DNA of 64,000 nt, taken from assembly GCA_963715405.1 (NCBI GenBank), contig OY970239.1, positions 2,046,001 through 2,110,000 on the forward strand, given 5' to 3'. Source of the stretch: JALZKA01 sp963715405 (lineage in GTDB: Bacteria > Actinomycetota > Thermoleophilia > Solirubrobacterales > 70-9). Below the pieces are notes generated by a model. The model had not been told where the DNA came from. It worked only from the letters and a program-made list of their open reading frames with translations, and made no database searches. Both the position numbers and the translations under genes were made by a program. Below are positions 57,696-64,000 of the stretch, in pieces (within the stretch, counting starts at the first letter, position 1; every line of letters starts with the position of its first letter).

Positions 57696-60071
57696 ATGGA
57701 AGCAAACAGGGGAAGATCACGCGCCCGCGCCACCGTCTTGTGGTCGGTCGCTTCAGCGGGACTCGTCGCTCTGTGTGCCGTTCCCGCGACGGCAGGGCCT
57801 GCCGACCCGGACACGCTCGGGAAGACCACGCTCGACCAGACGGTCGTTCCGGACTCGGCGACCGGCTACAACCAGCTTCAGATCGGGCCGGGCGAGAACG
57901 CGTACGTGGTGCGTGAGGACGGCATCGGCGTCGCCCAGGCGGGCCGAACGACCCGGCGCAAGTCGCTTCTCTACTTCGGACAGCTCTCGGACTTCCAGCT
58001 CGCAGACGAGGAGTCGCCCGCGCGGGTCGAAGTGCTCGACACTGGTCCGTTCTCCTCGGCGTGGCGAACTAACGACGCGCTCCTCGCTCATCAAGCGGAA
58101 GCGATGATCCGCCAGGTCAACGCGTTCGCGCCGGCCAGCCCCCTCGAGGCCGGCGATGGTTCGCGCCGGGCGATGGACTTCACGATCAACACCGGCGACA
58201 TCGCCGACAGCCAGCAGCGAAACGAGACCGAATGGGTGCGAACCCTGGCGGAGGGCGGCCCACTCGCGCCGGGAAGCGGTGTCGACCCCGCCACCTCGGG
58301 AGACCCGATCTGCGCAGCGCTCGACACCCTCGGGCTGATCGCCGACGGCAACGCGCCCGAGAAGTACACGGGGGTTCAGGACTACGACGACTACGCCGAA
58401 GGGGCGGCCCAGTACTACGACCCCGATCAGCCCCTCGGGGCTTTCGCCTCCTGGCCCTCCTACCCGAACCTCATGGATGCCGCACAGACCGAGTTCACCG
58501 CTGCCGGCCTCGACGTCCCCCACTACGTCACGTTCGGAAACCACGACGCGCTCGTGCAAGGGAACGCATGGGCCAACGCTGCGTACGAGACCGTGGCCAC
58601 GGGCTGCGTGAAGCCGCTGACTCCGTTCGTCGCAGACCCTTCGAGCTTCGGTACCGCGTTCGAGGCCATCGCCGCACTCGATCTCGCGGGCGTCCAGGGC
58701 CTGCTCGCGAGCGATCCGACCAAGATCGCGCTCGTCCCGCCCGACCCGAATCGCCAGTTCGTCTCAAAGCTCCAGTACAAGGAGATCTGGCGCGCCGGGA
58801 CTCAGGCGGATGGTCACGGCTTTGACTTCGTGACCCCGGCTCAGGAGACCGCGTCGGGCGGCTCCGCGGGCTATTACTCGTGGAAGCCGGAGCCGGGCAT
58901 CCGGTTCATCTCTGTTGACACGATCTCCGAGGCGGGCGTGATCGGACCCTCGGCCGATGGCAACGTGGACGATCCTCAGTATCGGTGGCTCGAAAAGCAG
59001 CTGGAGAGCGCCGAGGCGGCCGACGAGCTGGTCGTGCTGTTCTCCCACCACGCCATCCCGAGCCTCACGGCCGACGTCGCAGACGAGTTGGCGCCCCCCT
59101 GCTCCGGCCCCGCTGACTCCCACGGGCACGACACGAACCCTGGCTGCGACCTCGACGAGCGCGACTCGGCTCCGATCCACCTCGCCGACGACATGACCGC
59201 GCTCCTCCACCAGCATCCGAACGTCATTGCCTGGGTCGCGGGACACTCGCACTCGAACACGGTGGACGCGTTCCCCAACCCTTCGGGCGACGGCGGCTTC
59301 TGGTCTATCCGCGTCGCCGCCGAGGCGGACTGGCCGCAGCAGAGCCGCCTGCTCGAGATCTTCGACAACGAGGACGGGACGATCTCCATCTTCGGCACGA
59401 TCCTCGATCATGCGTCTCCCTCCGCGGCGGCACCTGACGGCACCAACGCGTCGACGCTCGATGCGCTTGGCCACGCTTCGATCGGCCGCACAATTGGCTA
59501 CAACGATCCGCAGTACGGCGGCGAGAACTGCAACCCGGCGTGCGAGGGCGATCCCGACGACCGAAACGTCGAGCTCCTGGTCGCCGACCCTCGCGAAGGA
59601 GGCGGCGGCGGGGGCGCTTGCGGCACCGTGGTCGCCGGCACTGCTGGGCCGGACGATCTCACAGGCACCGGCGCTAGCGAGCGCATCAGCGGCAGGAAGG
59701 GCGACGATCGCCTCAGGGGTTCCGGCGGCGTGGATTGCCTCGGAGGTGGCTTGGGCGCCGATCGCGTGAATGGCAACAAAGCTGGCGACCGCGCGAACGG
59801 GGGGAAAGGCCGCGATCGCGTGCACGGCGGGAAAGGTCGGGATCGCGTAAGCGGCGGAAGAGGCCGCGATCGCGTGAACGGTGGCCGCGGCAGGGATCGG
59901 CTCTTCGGCAAGGGCGGCAAGGACCGCCTGGCCGGTGGCCGCGGGAACGACCGCATCAAGGCCAAGGGCGGCGGGGCGGACACAGTTCGCTGCGGCAAGG
60001 GCCGTCGCGATAGCGCCCGGGGCGATAGGCGCGACGTCTTCCGTGGCTGCGAGCGCGTCAGGCGCGGATAG
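57696..60071 (+). CDS. Secreted metallophosphoesterase with basic RTX-like C-terminal repeats
   Basis: 791 aa. Signal: ATVLWSVASAGLVALCAVPATAGPA. The metallophosphoesterase domain (about 85-590) has GDIADSQQRNE (G-D site), VTFGNHDALVQ (GNHD), VVLFSHHAI and WVAGHSHSNTV (GH-H), the full metal set. From about residue 660 a repeat tail follows with nonapeptide-like units GGKGRDRV, GGRGRDRV and GGRGRDRL (six to eight copies), RTX-like (GGxGxDxLx) but with Arg instead of the usual Asn/Asp at position 5. It may bind a polyanion as well as, or instead of, Ca2+. Phosphatase acting outside the cell. Confidence 0.88.
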   Translation: MEANRGRSRARATVLWSVASAGLVALCAVPATAGPADPDTLGKTTLDQTVVPDSATGYNQLQIGPGENAYVVREDGIGVAQAGRTTRRKSLLYFGQLSDFQLADEESPARVEVLDTGPFSSAWRTNDALLAHQAEAMIRQVNAFAPASPLEAGDGSRRAMDFTINTGDIADSQQRNETEWVRTLAEGGPLAPGSGVDPATSGDPICAALDTLGLIADGNAPEKYTGVQDYDDYAEGAAQYYDPDQPLGAFASWPSYPNLMDAAQTEFTAAGLDVPHYVTFGNHDALVQGNAWANAAYETVATGCVKPLTPFVADPSSFGTAFEAIAALDLAGVQGLLASDPTKIALVPPDPNRQFVSKLQYKEIWRAGTQADGHGFDFVTPAQETASGGSAGYYSWKPEPGIRFISVDTISEAGVIGPSADGNVDDPQYRWLEKQLESAEAADELVVLFSHHAIPSLTADVADELAPPCSGPADSHGHDTNPGCDLDERDSAPIHLADDMTALLHQHPNVIAWVAGHSHSNTVDAFPNPSGDGGFWSIRVAAEADWPQQSRLLEIFDNEDGTISIFGTILDHASPSAAAPDGTNASTLDALGHASIGRTIGYNDPQYGGENCNPACEGDPDDRNVELLVADPREGGGGGGACGTVVAGTAGPDDLTGTGASERISGRKGDDRLRGSGGVDCLGGGLGADRVNGNKAGDRANGGKGRDRVHGGKGRDRVSGGRGRDRVNGGRGRDRLFGKGGKDRLAGGRGNDRIKAKGGGADTVRCGKGRRDSARGDRRDVFRGCERVRRG

Positions 60072-60093
60072 CTCGCGGCACTTTCGACGGGCC

Positions 60094-61002
60094 TCAGCGG
60101 CCGAGGACGGCCAGGGCGATGCCCAGGTCCTGGATCGCCAAGCCGGTCGAGTCAAAGAGCGTGATGTCATCGGCCGAAGTCCGGCCTTCCGCCTCGCCCG
60201 CCAACACCGCGCCGAGCTCGGACACTTGCCCGCGCGCGACGATGCCGGCGCTCACTCCGTTCGATAGCTCGCCTCCGTTCGAGGCCTGTTCCCACTCGTC
60301 GCAGAAGAGCCGGCATCGCTCGACCGCAGCCAGCTCGACCTCGGACTTGCCGTGGGCGTCGGCGCCGAGGACCGCGAGGTGCTGGCCGGGCCGAGGGTCG
60401 GATCCAAAGACCACCGGCTCGTCGCCGTGCGTCACCGTGACGACCACGTCCTGTGCCACGGCTTCGTCCCGAGAGCCGGCCCGCCACCCCAGTTCGGTCG
60501 CCAGCGCCTCAGCGTTCTCGCGCCGAGTGTCCGCACAAACCCCTTCCTCGTAGCCCACGGCGGCAAGGCAATGGGCGGCCAAGGCGCCGTTCACCCCACA
60601 GCCGATCAGTCCGGCCGTGCGAGCGTCGTCTCGGGCCAACGCCTGCGCCGACACCGCGGCTGCCGCACCGGTGCGAAGCGACGTGACCGCGCCGCAGTCG
60701 AGGATGGCGAGCAACTCGCCGGACTCGGCGCTCGAGACCAGGAGCGCGCCGGCGACCACCGGCAGCCCACGAGCCGGGTTGCCCGGGAAGGACGTCACCC
60801 ATTTCAGGATCGCGAGCCCGTCGCCGCGGGCCGGCATCGCTCTGAAGTCGCCATGCGGGGGCGCATCGACATACGTCTTCGCCGGCATCACCCAGTCGCC
60901 CGCTTGGTGGCGCTCGAAGGCCGTTCGCGTCCACGCGACCGCGTCGGCGGGCGAGACCGCGGCGAAGACCTCTTCGGCATCGATCATGCGCACCTCAGAC
61001 AT
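60094..61002 (-). CDS. Ornithine cyclodeaminase / mu-crystallin family protein
   Basis: 302 aa from MSEVRMIDAEEVFAAVSP. WVMPAKTYVDAPPHGDFRAMPA is the substrate-side block. LLAILDCGAVTSLRTGAAAAVSAQALA (with conserved R-T-G-A/AVS) and GLIGCGVNGALAAHCLAAV (NAD-binding) are family hallmarks. Members include ornithine cyclodeaminase, alanine dehydrogenase-like and imine reductases, so the substrate cannot be named. Convergent with the metallophosphoesterase gene. Confidence 0.88.
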   Translation of the reverse strand: MSEVRMIDAEEVFAAVSPADAVAWTRTAFERHQAGDWVMPAKTYVDAPPHGDFRAMPARGDGLAILKWVTSFPGNPARGLPVVAGALLVSSAESGELLAILDCGAVTSLRTGAAAAVSAQALARDDARTAGLIGCGVNGALAAHCLAAVGYEEGVCADTRRENAEALATELGWRAGSRDEAVAQDVVVTVTHGDEPVVFGSDPRPGQHLAVLGADAHGKSEVELAAVERCRLFCDEWEQASNGGELSNGVSAGIVARGQVSELGAVLAGEAEGRTSADDITLFDSTGLAIQDLGIALAVLGR

Positions 61003-61094
61003 ACGAGTCGAGGCTAGACAGCGAAGCGCTGTCTCCTGCGCCCGACTGCTGGGTGCCAGCGACATCGCTTCGCCCAAACTAGAGTTGTCGCGGC

Positions 61095-61316
61095 ATGTCC
61101 CGCGAGCGCATTCAGATCACCACCAACGGAGCGACGGACTCGGAGACGGCGGCGATTGTCGCCGCGGTTGAGCAGTTCCTGGCCGACACCACCCCACCGA
61201 CCGCGGACGGACGCCAGGCGGCGCTAAGCCCCTGGGCTCGCGCCGCGCTTAGAGAGGGCATCGACGCCCGCCAGCTTCACGGGGACGCCTGGGGGCACGC
61301 TCCGCCGCCACGCTAG
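61095..61316 (+). CDS. Acyl-CoA carboxylase epsilon-like small protein
   Basis: 73 aa. DSETAAIVAAVEQFLADT is the helix that defines ACC epsilon subunits (EExAAixAAv), and SPWARAALREG is the short second conserved block. In Streptomyces and mycobacteria epsilon stabilises the propionyl/acyl-CoA carboxylase complex. Normally it sits next to the beta gene; here it is 4 kb away with other genes between. The assignment rests on short similarity, so confidence is moderate. Confidence 0.6.
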   Translation: MSRERIQITTNGATDSETAAIVAAVEQFLADTTPPTADGRQAALSPWARAALREGIDARQLHGDAWGHAPPPR

Positions 61317-61367
61317 AGGCCTCGAAGGCGTATGGTCCAAGGCCCGACCTTGAGGAGGAGGACCAGA

Positions 61368-61577
61368 ATGGCAGTAGTGAAGATCATCGAGCTCGTCGGC
61401 AGCTCCAAGGAGTCGACCGACGACGCGGCGAAGCAGGCTCTCGCCGAGGCTTCGTCATCGCTCCGGAACATCCGGGCCGTCGACATCGTCTCGACCGGGA
61501 TCCGCGGCGAGAACCTCGACGAGTACCGCGCGCACGTGCGCGTCGCGTTCATCGTCGACAAGGCCGAGGTCGACTAG
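61368..61577 (+). CDS. Dodecin (flavin-storage protein)
   Basis: 69 aa, the full dodecin length. MAVVKIIELVGSSKESTDDAAKQAL opens it as in all dodecins, then a Trp-less strand set (IRAVDIVSTGIRGENLDEYRAHVRVAFIVD) typical of the actinobacterial branch. Preceded by GAGGAGGAGG eight bases before the ATG, a strong ribosome site. It binds riboflavin/FMN or CoA in a hollow 12-mer. Confidence 0.92.
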   Translation: MAVVKIIELVGSSKESTDDAAKQALAEASSSLRNIRAVDIVSTGIRGENLDEYRAHVRVAFIVDKAEVD

Positions 61578-61592
61578 CCCGCGCCTCCTCGT

Positions 61593-61637
61593 CGAGGGAA
61601 GGAAAAGTCCAATAGGGAGTGCAGATTCCTTCCCTCG
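61593..61637. promoter_or_regulatory. Long inverted repeat between dodecin and sulfite reductase genes
   Basis: Perfect 12-bp arms CGAGGGAAGGAA and TTCCTTCCCTCG, 21-nt loop. It could be the dodecin terminator (no T run follows) or an operator. Confidence 0.5.
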
Positions 61638-61660
61638 GCGCGTTCGCAACTAAAAGCCCT

Positions 61661-61694
61661 AATCCCAATCGGGATTCATGTAATATGAGCGCGG
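61661..61694 (+). promoter_or_regulatory. Promoter with operator-like palindrome upstream of the sulfite reductase gene
   Basis: AATCCC-aatc-GGGATT (61661-61676) precedes a -10 like box TAATAT (61681-61686). The ATG is only nine bases after the box, and no ribosome site lies between, so the transcript is probably leaderless. The palindrome is placed between -35 and -10, where a repressor would block transcription. Confidence 0.45.
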
Positions 61695-63581
61695 ATGGAG
61701 CCCACCGCTGCCCCCGTGCGTCCGAAGGACAAGGCGACCCCTGACCAACTCGACCAGGAGCACGGCAAGCGCCAGAAGGGCAAGGGACGCCTGGGTTCGC
61801 TCGAGAATCCTGAGGTTTACGACAACGTTCCGGGCCACCTGATCCCAATCATCGAGGGCGAGTTCGACGACTTCGACACCGAGGCCGGCAAGTTCCTCGA
61901 CGGCCAGACGCCCGAGGACATCTTCATCGGCTTTCGCCTCAAGCAGGGCGTTTACGGCCAGCGCCAGCCGAACGTGCAGATGTGCCGGATCAAGCTCCCG
62001 ATGGGCGGCGTCACGCCCGAGCAGATGGACAAGCTCGCCGACGTTGTCGAGCGCTGGGCGCCGCTGAACAAGGGGCACATCACGACGCGCCAGAACATCC
62101 AGATCCATCACATCCCCCTCGACGAGATGGCCGAGCTGATCCGTGAGATCTCCTCGGTTGGCCTGTCCTCCCGCGAGGGCTGCGGCAACACGATCCGAAA
62201 CGTGACGGGCGACCCCTTCGCCGGCGTCGCCGCGGACGAACTCTTCGACATCACCCCCTACGCAGGCGCCTACGTGCGCTACTTCGTCCGCCACCCTACG
62301 ACGCAGCTCATGCCGCGGAAGATCAAGACCGCCTTCACCGCGACCGACGAGGACGTCGCGATCACCGGCATCCACGACATCGGCTTCATCCCGCGCGAGC
62401 GCGACGGCGTGCGCGGCGTCGAGATCCGCGTCGGCGGCGGCACCTCGATCATGCCGCGCATCGCCCCCACCCTTTACGAGTTCATCGAGCTCGACAACGG
62501 CGACTACCTCAAGGTGACCGAGGCTGTCCTTCGCATCTTCGACCGCCAGAACTGGCTGCGGGTGAACCGCGCCCGCGCCCGCATCAAGGTCCTCGTCGAC
62601 AAGATCGGCATGGACGCCTTCCGCGAGTTGGTGGACGAAGAGCTCGAAGGCGACTGGGTCGCCGAGCGTGACTTCTCGATCGAGCACCTCCTGCCCGAGG
62701 ACATGTACGACGAGGAGGCGAAGGCGCCACCCGTTCCTCCTGACTACGCCTCGCCAAACGGCGATGTCTCCGAGTTTGAGCGCTTCCGCGCCTCGAACGT
62801 CGCGCCGCAGCGCCAGGCAGGCTTTTCGACCGTCGTCGTCAAGGTCACGCGCGGCGATCTTTCCCCCGAGCAGTTCCGCGGCCTCGCCCAGGTCATGCGC
62901 GACTTCTCGGGCGGCTTCGCCCGCTCGACGGTCCAGCAGAACCTCGTGCTTCGCTGGGTCCGCGACGAGTCGGTCTACGACCTCTGGCGCAGGCTCGGAG
63001 AGCTGGGCCTCGCCGACTCGGGTGCCCGTCAGATCACTGACATCGTGAGCTGCCCCGGCACCGACTCGTGCAAGCTCGGCATCACCAGCTCGATGGGCCT
63101 GAACGAGGCCGTCCAGGAGCGGATCGAGGAGATGGGGATCGACGACCCGCTCACCAAGCAGGTCCACATCAAGATGTCCGGCTGCCCCAACGGCTGCAGC
63201 CAGCACCACATCGCGAACATCGGCTTCTACGGCGCCTCCCTCAAGGTCGGCGGCAGGCCCGTTCCCGCCTACATCCCGCACCTCGGCGGCAACTATGAGG
63301 GCGGCGAGGTCGTCTATGGCGCCCGCCTCAAGTCGCGCCTGCCCGCCAAGCGCGTGCCCGACGCGGTCGAGCGCTGGCTCCGCCTGTACGAGGGCGAGCG
63401 CAACGAAGGCGAGGCGTTCAACGACTTCGTCGAGCGGCTTGGCGTCGCCCGCTTCGAGGAGGAGATCAAGGATCTGGCGATGCCGGCCGACTTCTCGCTT
63501 GAGACCCTCGATCAGTTCATCGACTGGAACCGTGCCGAGCCATACAAGGTCGAGCGCGGTGAGGGCGAGTGCGCGATATGA
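61695..63581 (+). CDS. Ferredoxin-type sulfite reductase (siroheme, 4Fe-4S)
   Basis: 628 aa. The two duplicated halves of the siroheme reductase fold: HITTRQNIQIHHIPLDEMAEL and GCGNTIRNVTGDPFAG in the first half. The cluster-siroheme ligands are in the second: CPGTDSCKLGIT and KMSGCPNGCSQHHIANIGF (four Cys). It reduces sulfite to sulfide with ferredoxin; nitrite reductase is the alternative family assignment, but the adjoining cysH favours sulfite. Its stop overlaps cysH (ATGA). Preceded by a palindromic operator. Confidence 0.92.
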   Translation: MEPTAAPVRPKDKATPDQLDQEHGKRQKGKGRLGSLENPEVYDNVPGHLIPIIEGEFDDFDTEAGKFLDGQTPEDIFIGFRLKQGVYGQRQPNVQMCRIKLPMGGVTPEQMDKLADVVERWAPLNKGHITTRQNIQIHHIPLDEMAELIREISSVGLSSREGCGNTIRNVTGDPFAGVAADELFDITPYAGAYVRYFVRHPTTQLMPRKIKTAFTATDEDVAITGIHDIGFIPRERDGVRGVEIRVGGGTSIMPRIAPTLYEFIELDNGDYLKVTEAVLRIFDRQNWLRVNRARARIKVLVDKIGMDAFRELVDEELEGDWVAERDFSIEHLLPEDMYDEEAKAPPVPPDYASPNGDVSEFERFRASNVAPQRQAGFSTVVVKVTRGDLSPEQFRGLAQVMRDFSGGFARSTVQQNLVLRWVRDESVYDLWRRLGELGLADSGARQITDIVSCPGTDSCKLGITSSMGLNEAVQERIEEMGIDDPLTKQVHIKMSGCPNGCSQHHIANIGFYGASLKVGGRPVPAYIPHLGGNYEGGEVVYGARLKSRLPAKRVPDAVERWLRLYEGERNEGEAFNDFVERLGVARFEEEIKDLAMPADFSLETLDQFIDWNRAEPYKVERGEGECAI

Positions 63582-64000
63582 CGCCGCCCCTCGCAGTGAC
63601 CCAGGTTCAAGGTGGTCGGCCACGGCCTCTGGATGAGGCGCTCGTGGCCCAAAACGGCAACGGCGTTACGCCGCTGCCGATGATCGGAGGCCAAGCGGTC
63701 GACCCCGAGCGAATCTCCGCCGAGGTCGAGGAGATGGGCGCCGAAGAGGCGATCGCATGGGCCGCCGAGACCTTCGGCCCGAAGCTGAGCTTTGCCGTCT
63801 CCTTTCAGAAGACGAGCTCGGTCGTCGTCGACATGGCACACCGGATCAACCCTGGCGCGCGCTTCTTCTATATCGACACCGAGCTGCTCTTTCCCGAGAC
63901 CTACGAGACTCGCGACAGGCTCGCCACGCACTTCGGAATCGACTTCGAGCGCTTCGTCCAGCACAACCCGCCCGGCCTTCGCGAGCGCTGGGACGCCGGT
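63578..64000 (+). CDS. cysH: Phosphoadenylyl/adenylyl-sulfate reductase CysH (partial, cut by right edge)
   Basis: 141 codons are visible. EEAIAWAAETFGPKLSFAVSFQKTSSVVVDM is the ATP-pyrophosphatase-like N-terminal region (SFQKTS nucleotide loop), then FFYIDTELLFPETYETRDRLATHFG, the LPxTY-like block of PAPS/APS reductases. The catalytic Cys region and cluster Cys lie beyond the edge, so PAPS versus APS specificity is open. Start ATG 63578 overlaps the sulfite reductase stop. Confidence 0.93.
   Translation, partial: MTPPLAVTQVQGGRPRPLDEALVAQNGNGVTPLPMIGGQAVDPERISAEVEEMGAEEAIAWAAETFGPKLSFAVSFQKTSSVVVDMAHRINPGARFFYIDTELLFPETYETRDRLATHFGIDFERFVQHNPPGLRERWDAG

Noticed and set aside
61659..63623. 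654-codon minus-strand frame opposite sulfite reductase
   Set aside because: It is a shadow of the well-conserved siroheme reductase. No domain, and its start and end coincide with coding pressure of the other strand.

Overview
GC-rich, gene-dense bacterial chromosome window. Protein types point to a high-GC actinobacterium of the Thermoleophilia/Solirubrobacterales kind: an F420-type nitroreductase, propionyl-CoA carboxylase and methylmalonyl-CoA mutase, basic RTX-like tails, many GTG/TTG starts, and frequent ATGA/GTGA stop-start overlaps. This placement is inferred from gene content only.

1-12.5 kb is a cell-surface polysaccharide locus. It has an undecaprenyl-phosphate glycosylphosphotransferase, a Wzx-like flippase with a long cytosolic tail, two GT2 glycosyltransferases, and four PAPS-type sulfotransferase domains. 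One of these is fused to a methyltransferase and one to a GT2. The gene set suggests a sulfated (and perhaps methylated) glycan. An amidase and a secreted glycoside hydrolase follow (12.5-14.2 kb).

14.35-22.14 kb looks like an accessory block. One end carries a 41-nt copy of the 3' part of tRNA-Arg(ACG), the other end carries the intact tRNA, and both ends have a structured repeat (family A). Short hairpin repeats (family B) separate the first genes. Its 17.3-21.4 kb part (MgtE-like, VIT1-like, nitroreductase, FAD oxidoreductase, HTH, DoxX-like genes) carries many single-base frameshifts.

22-42 kb is mostly housekeeping and metabolism: M3 peptidase, ferritin-like protein with a basic tail, MBL hydrolase, acyl-CoA synthetase, L,D-transpeptidase, SDR, FMO, VOC protein, two tRNA-Ser genes, DUF445 and Abi-alpha proteins, sugar-lactone oxidase, MFS transporter, P-II/Amt pair and an amidase. 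At 35.1-36.1 kb an AbiEi/DUF559-like gene is bracketed by four evenly built palindromes, two on each side. Its start and stop codons lie inside the inner palindromes.

42-50 kb holds a sigma factor, a UDP-glucuronate decarboxylase-like enzyme and an H-NOX / GAF-histidine kinase / REC-PAS-GGDEF-EAL operon, which is a gas-sensing c-di-GMP circuit. The first two genes of that operon are densely frameshifted. A divergent pair of GT4 glycosyltransferases follows.

50-64 kb holds the methylmalonyl-CoA mutase large subunit, a lipoprotein, a VCBS-repeat protein, an HD-GYP-like protein, propionyl-CoA carboxylase beta, a metallophosphoesterase with a basic RTX-like tail, an ornithine cyclodeaminase-family protein, a carboxylase-epsilon-like small protein, dodecin, and a sulfite reductase-cysH operon cut by the right edge. 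Sulfate assimilation shares the PAPS pool with the sulfotransferases at the left edge.
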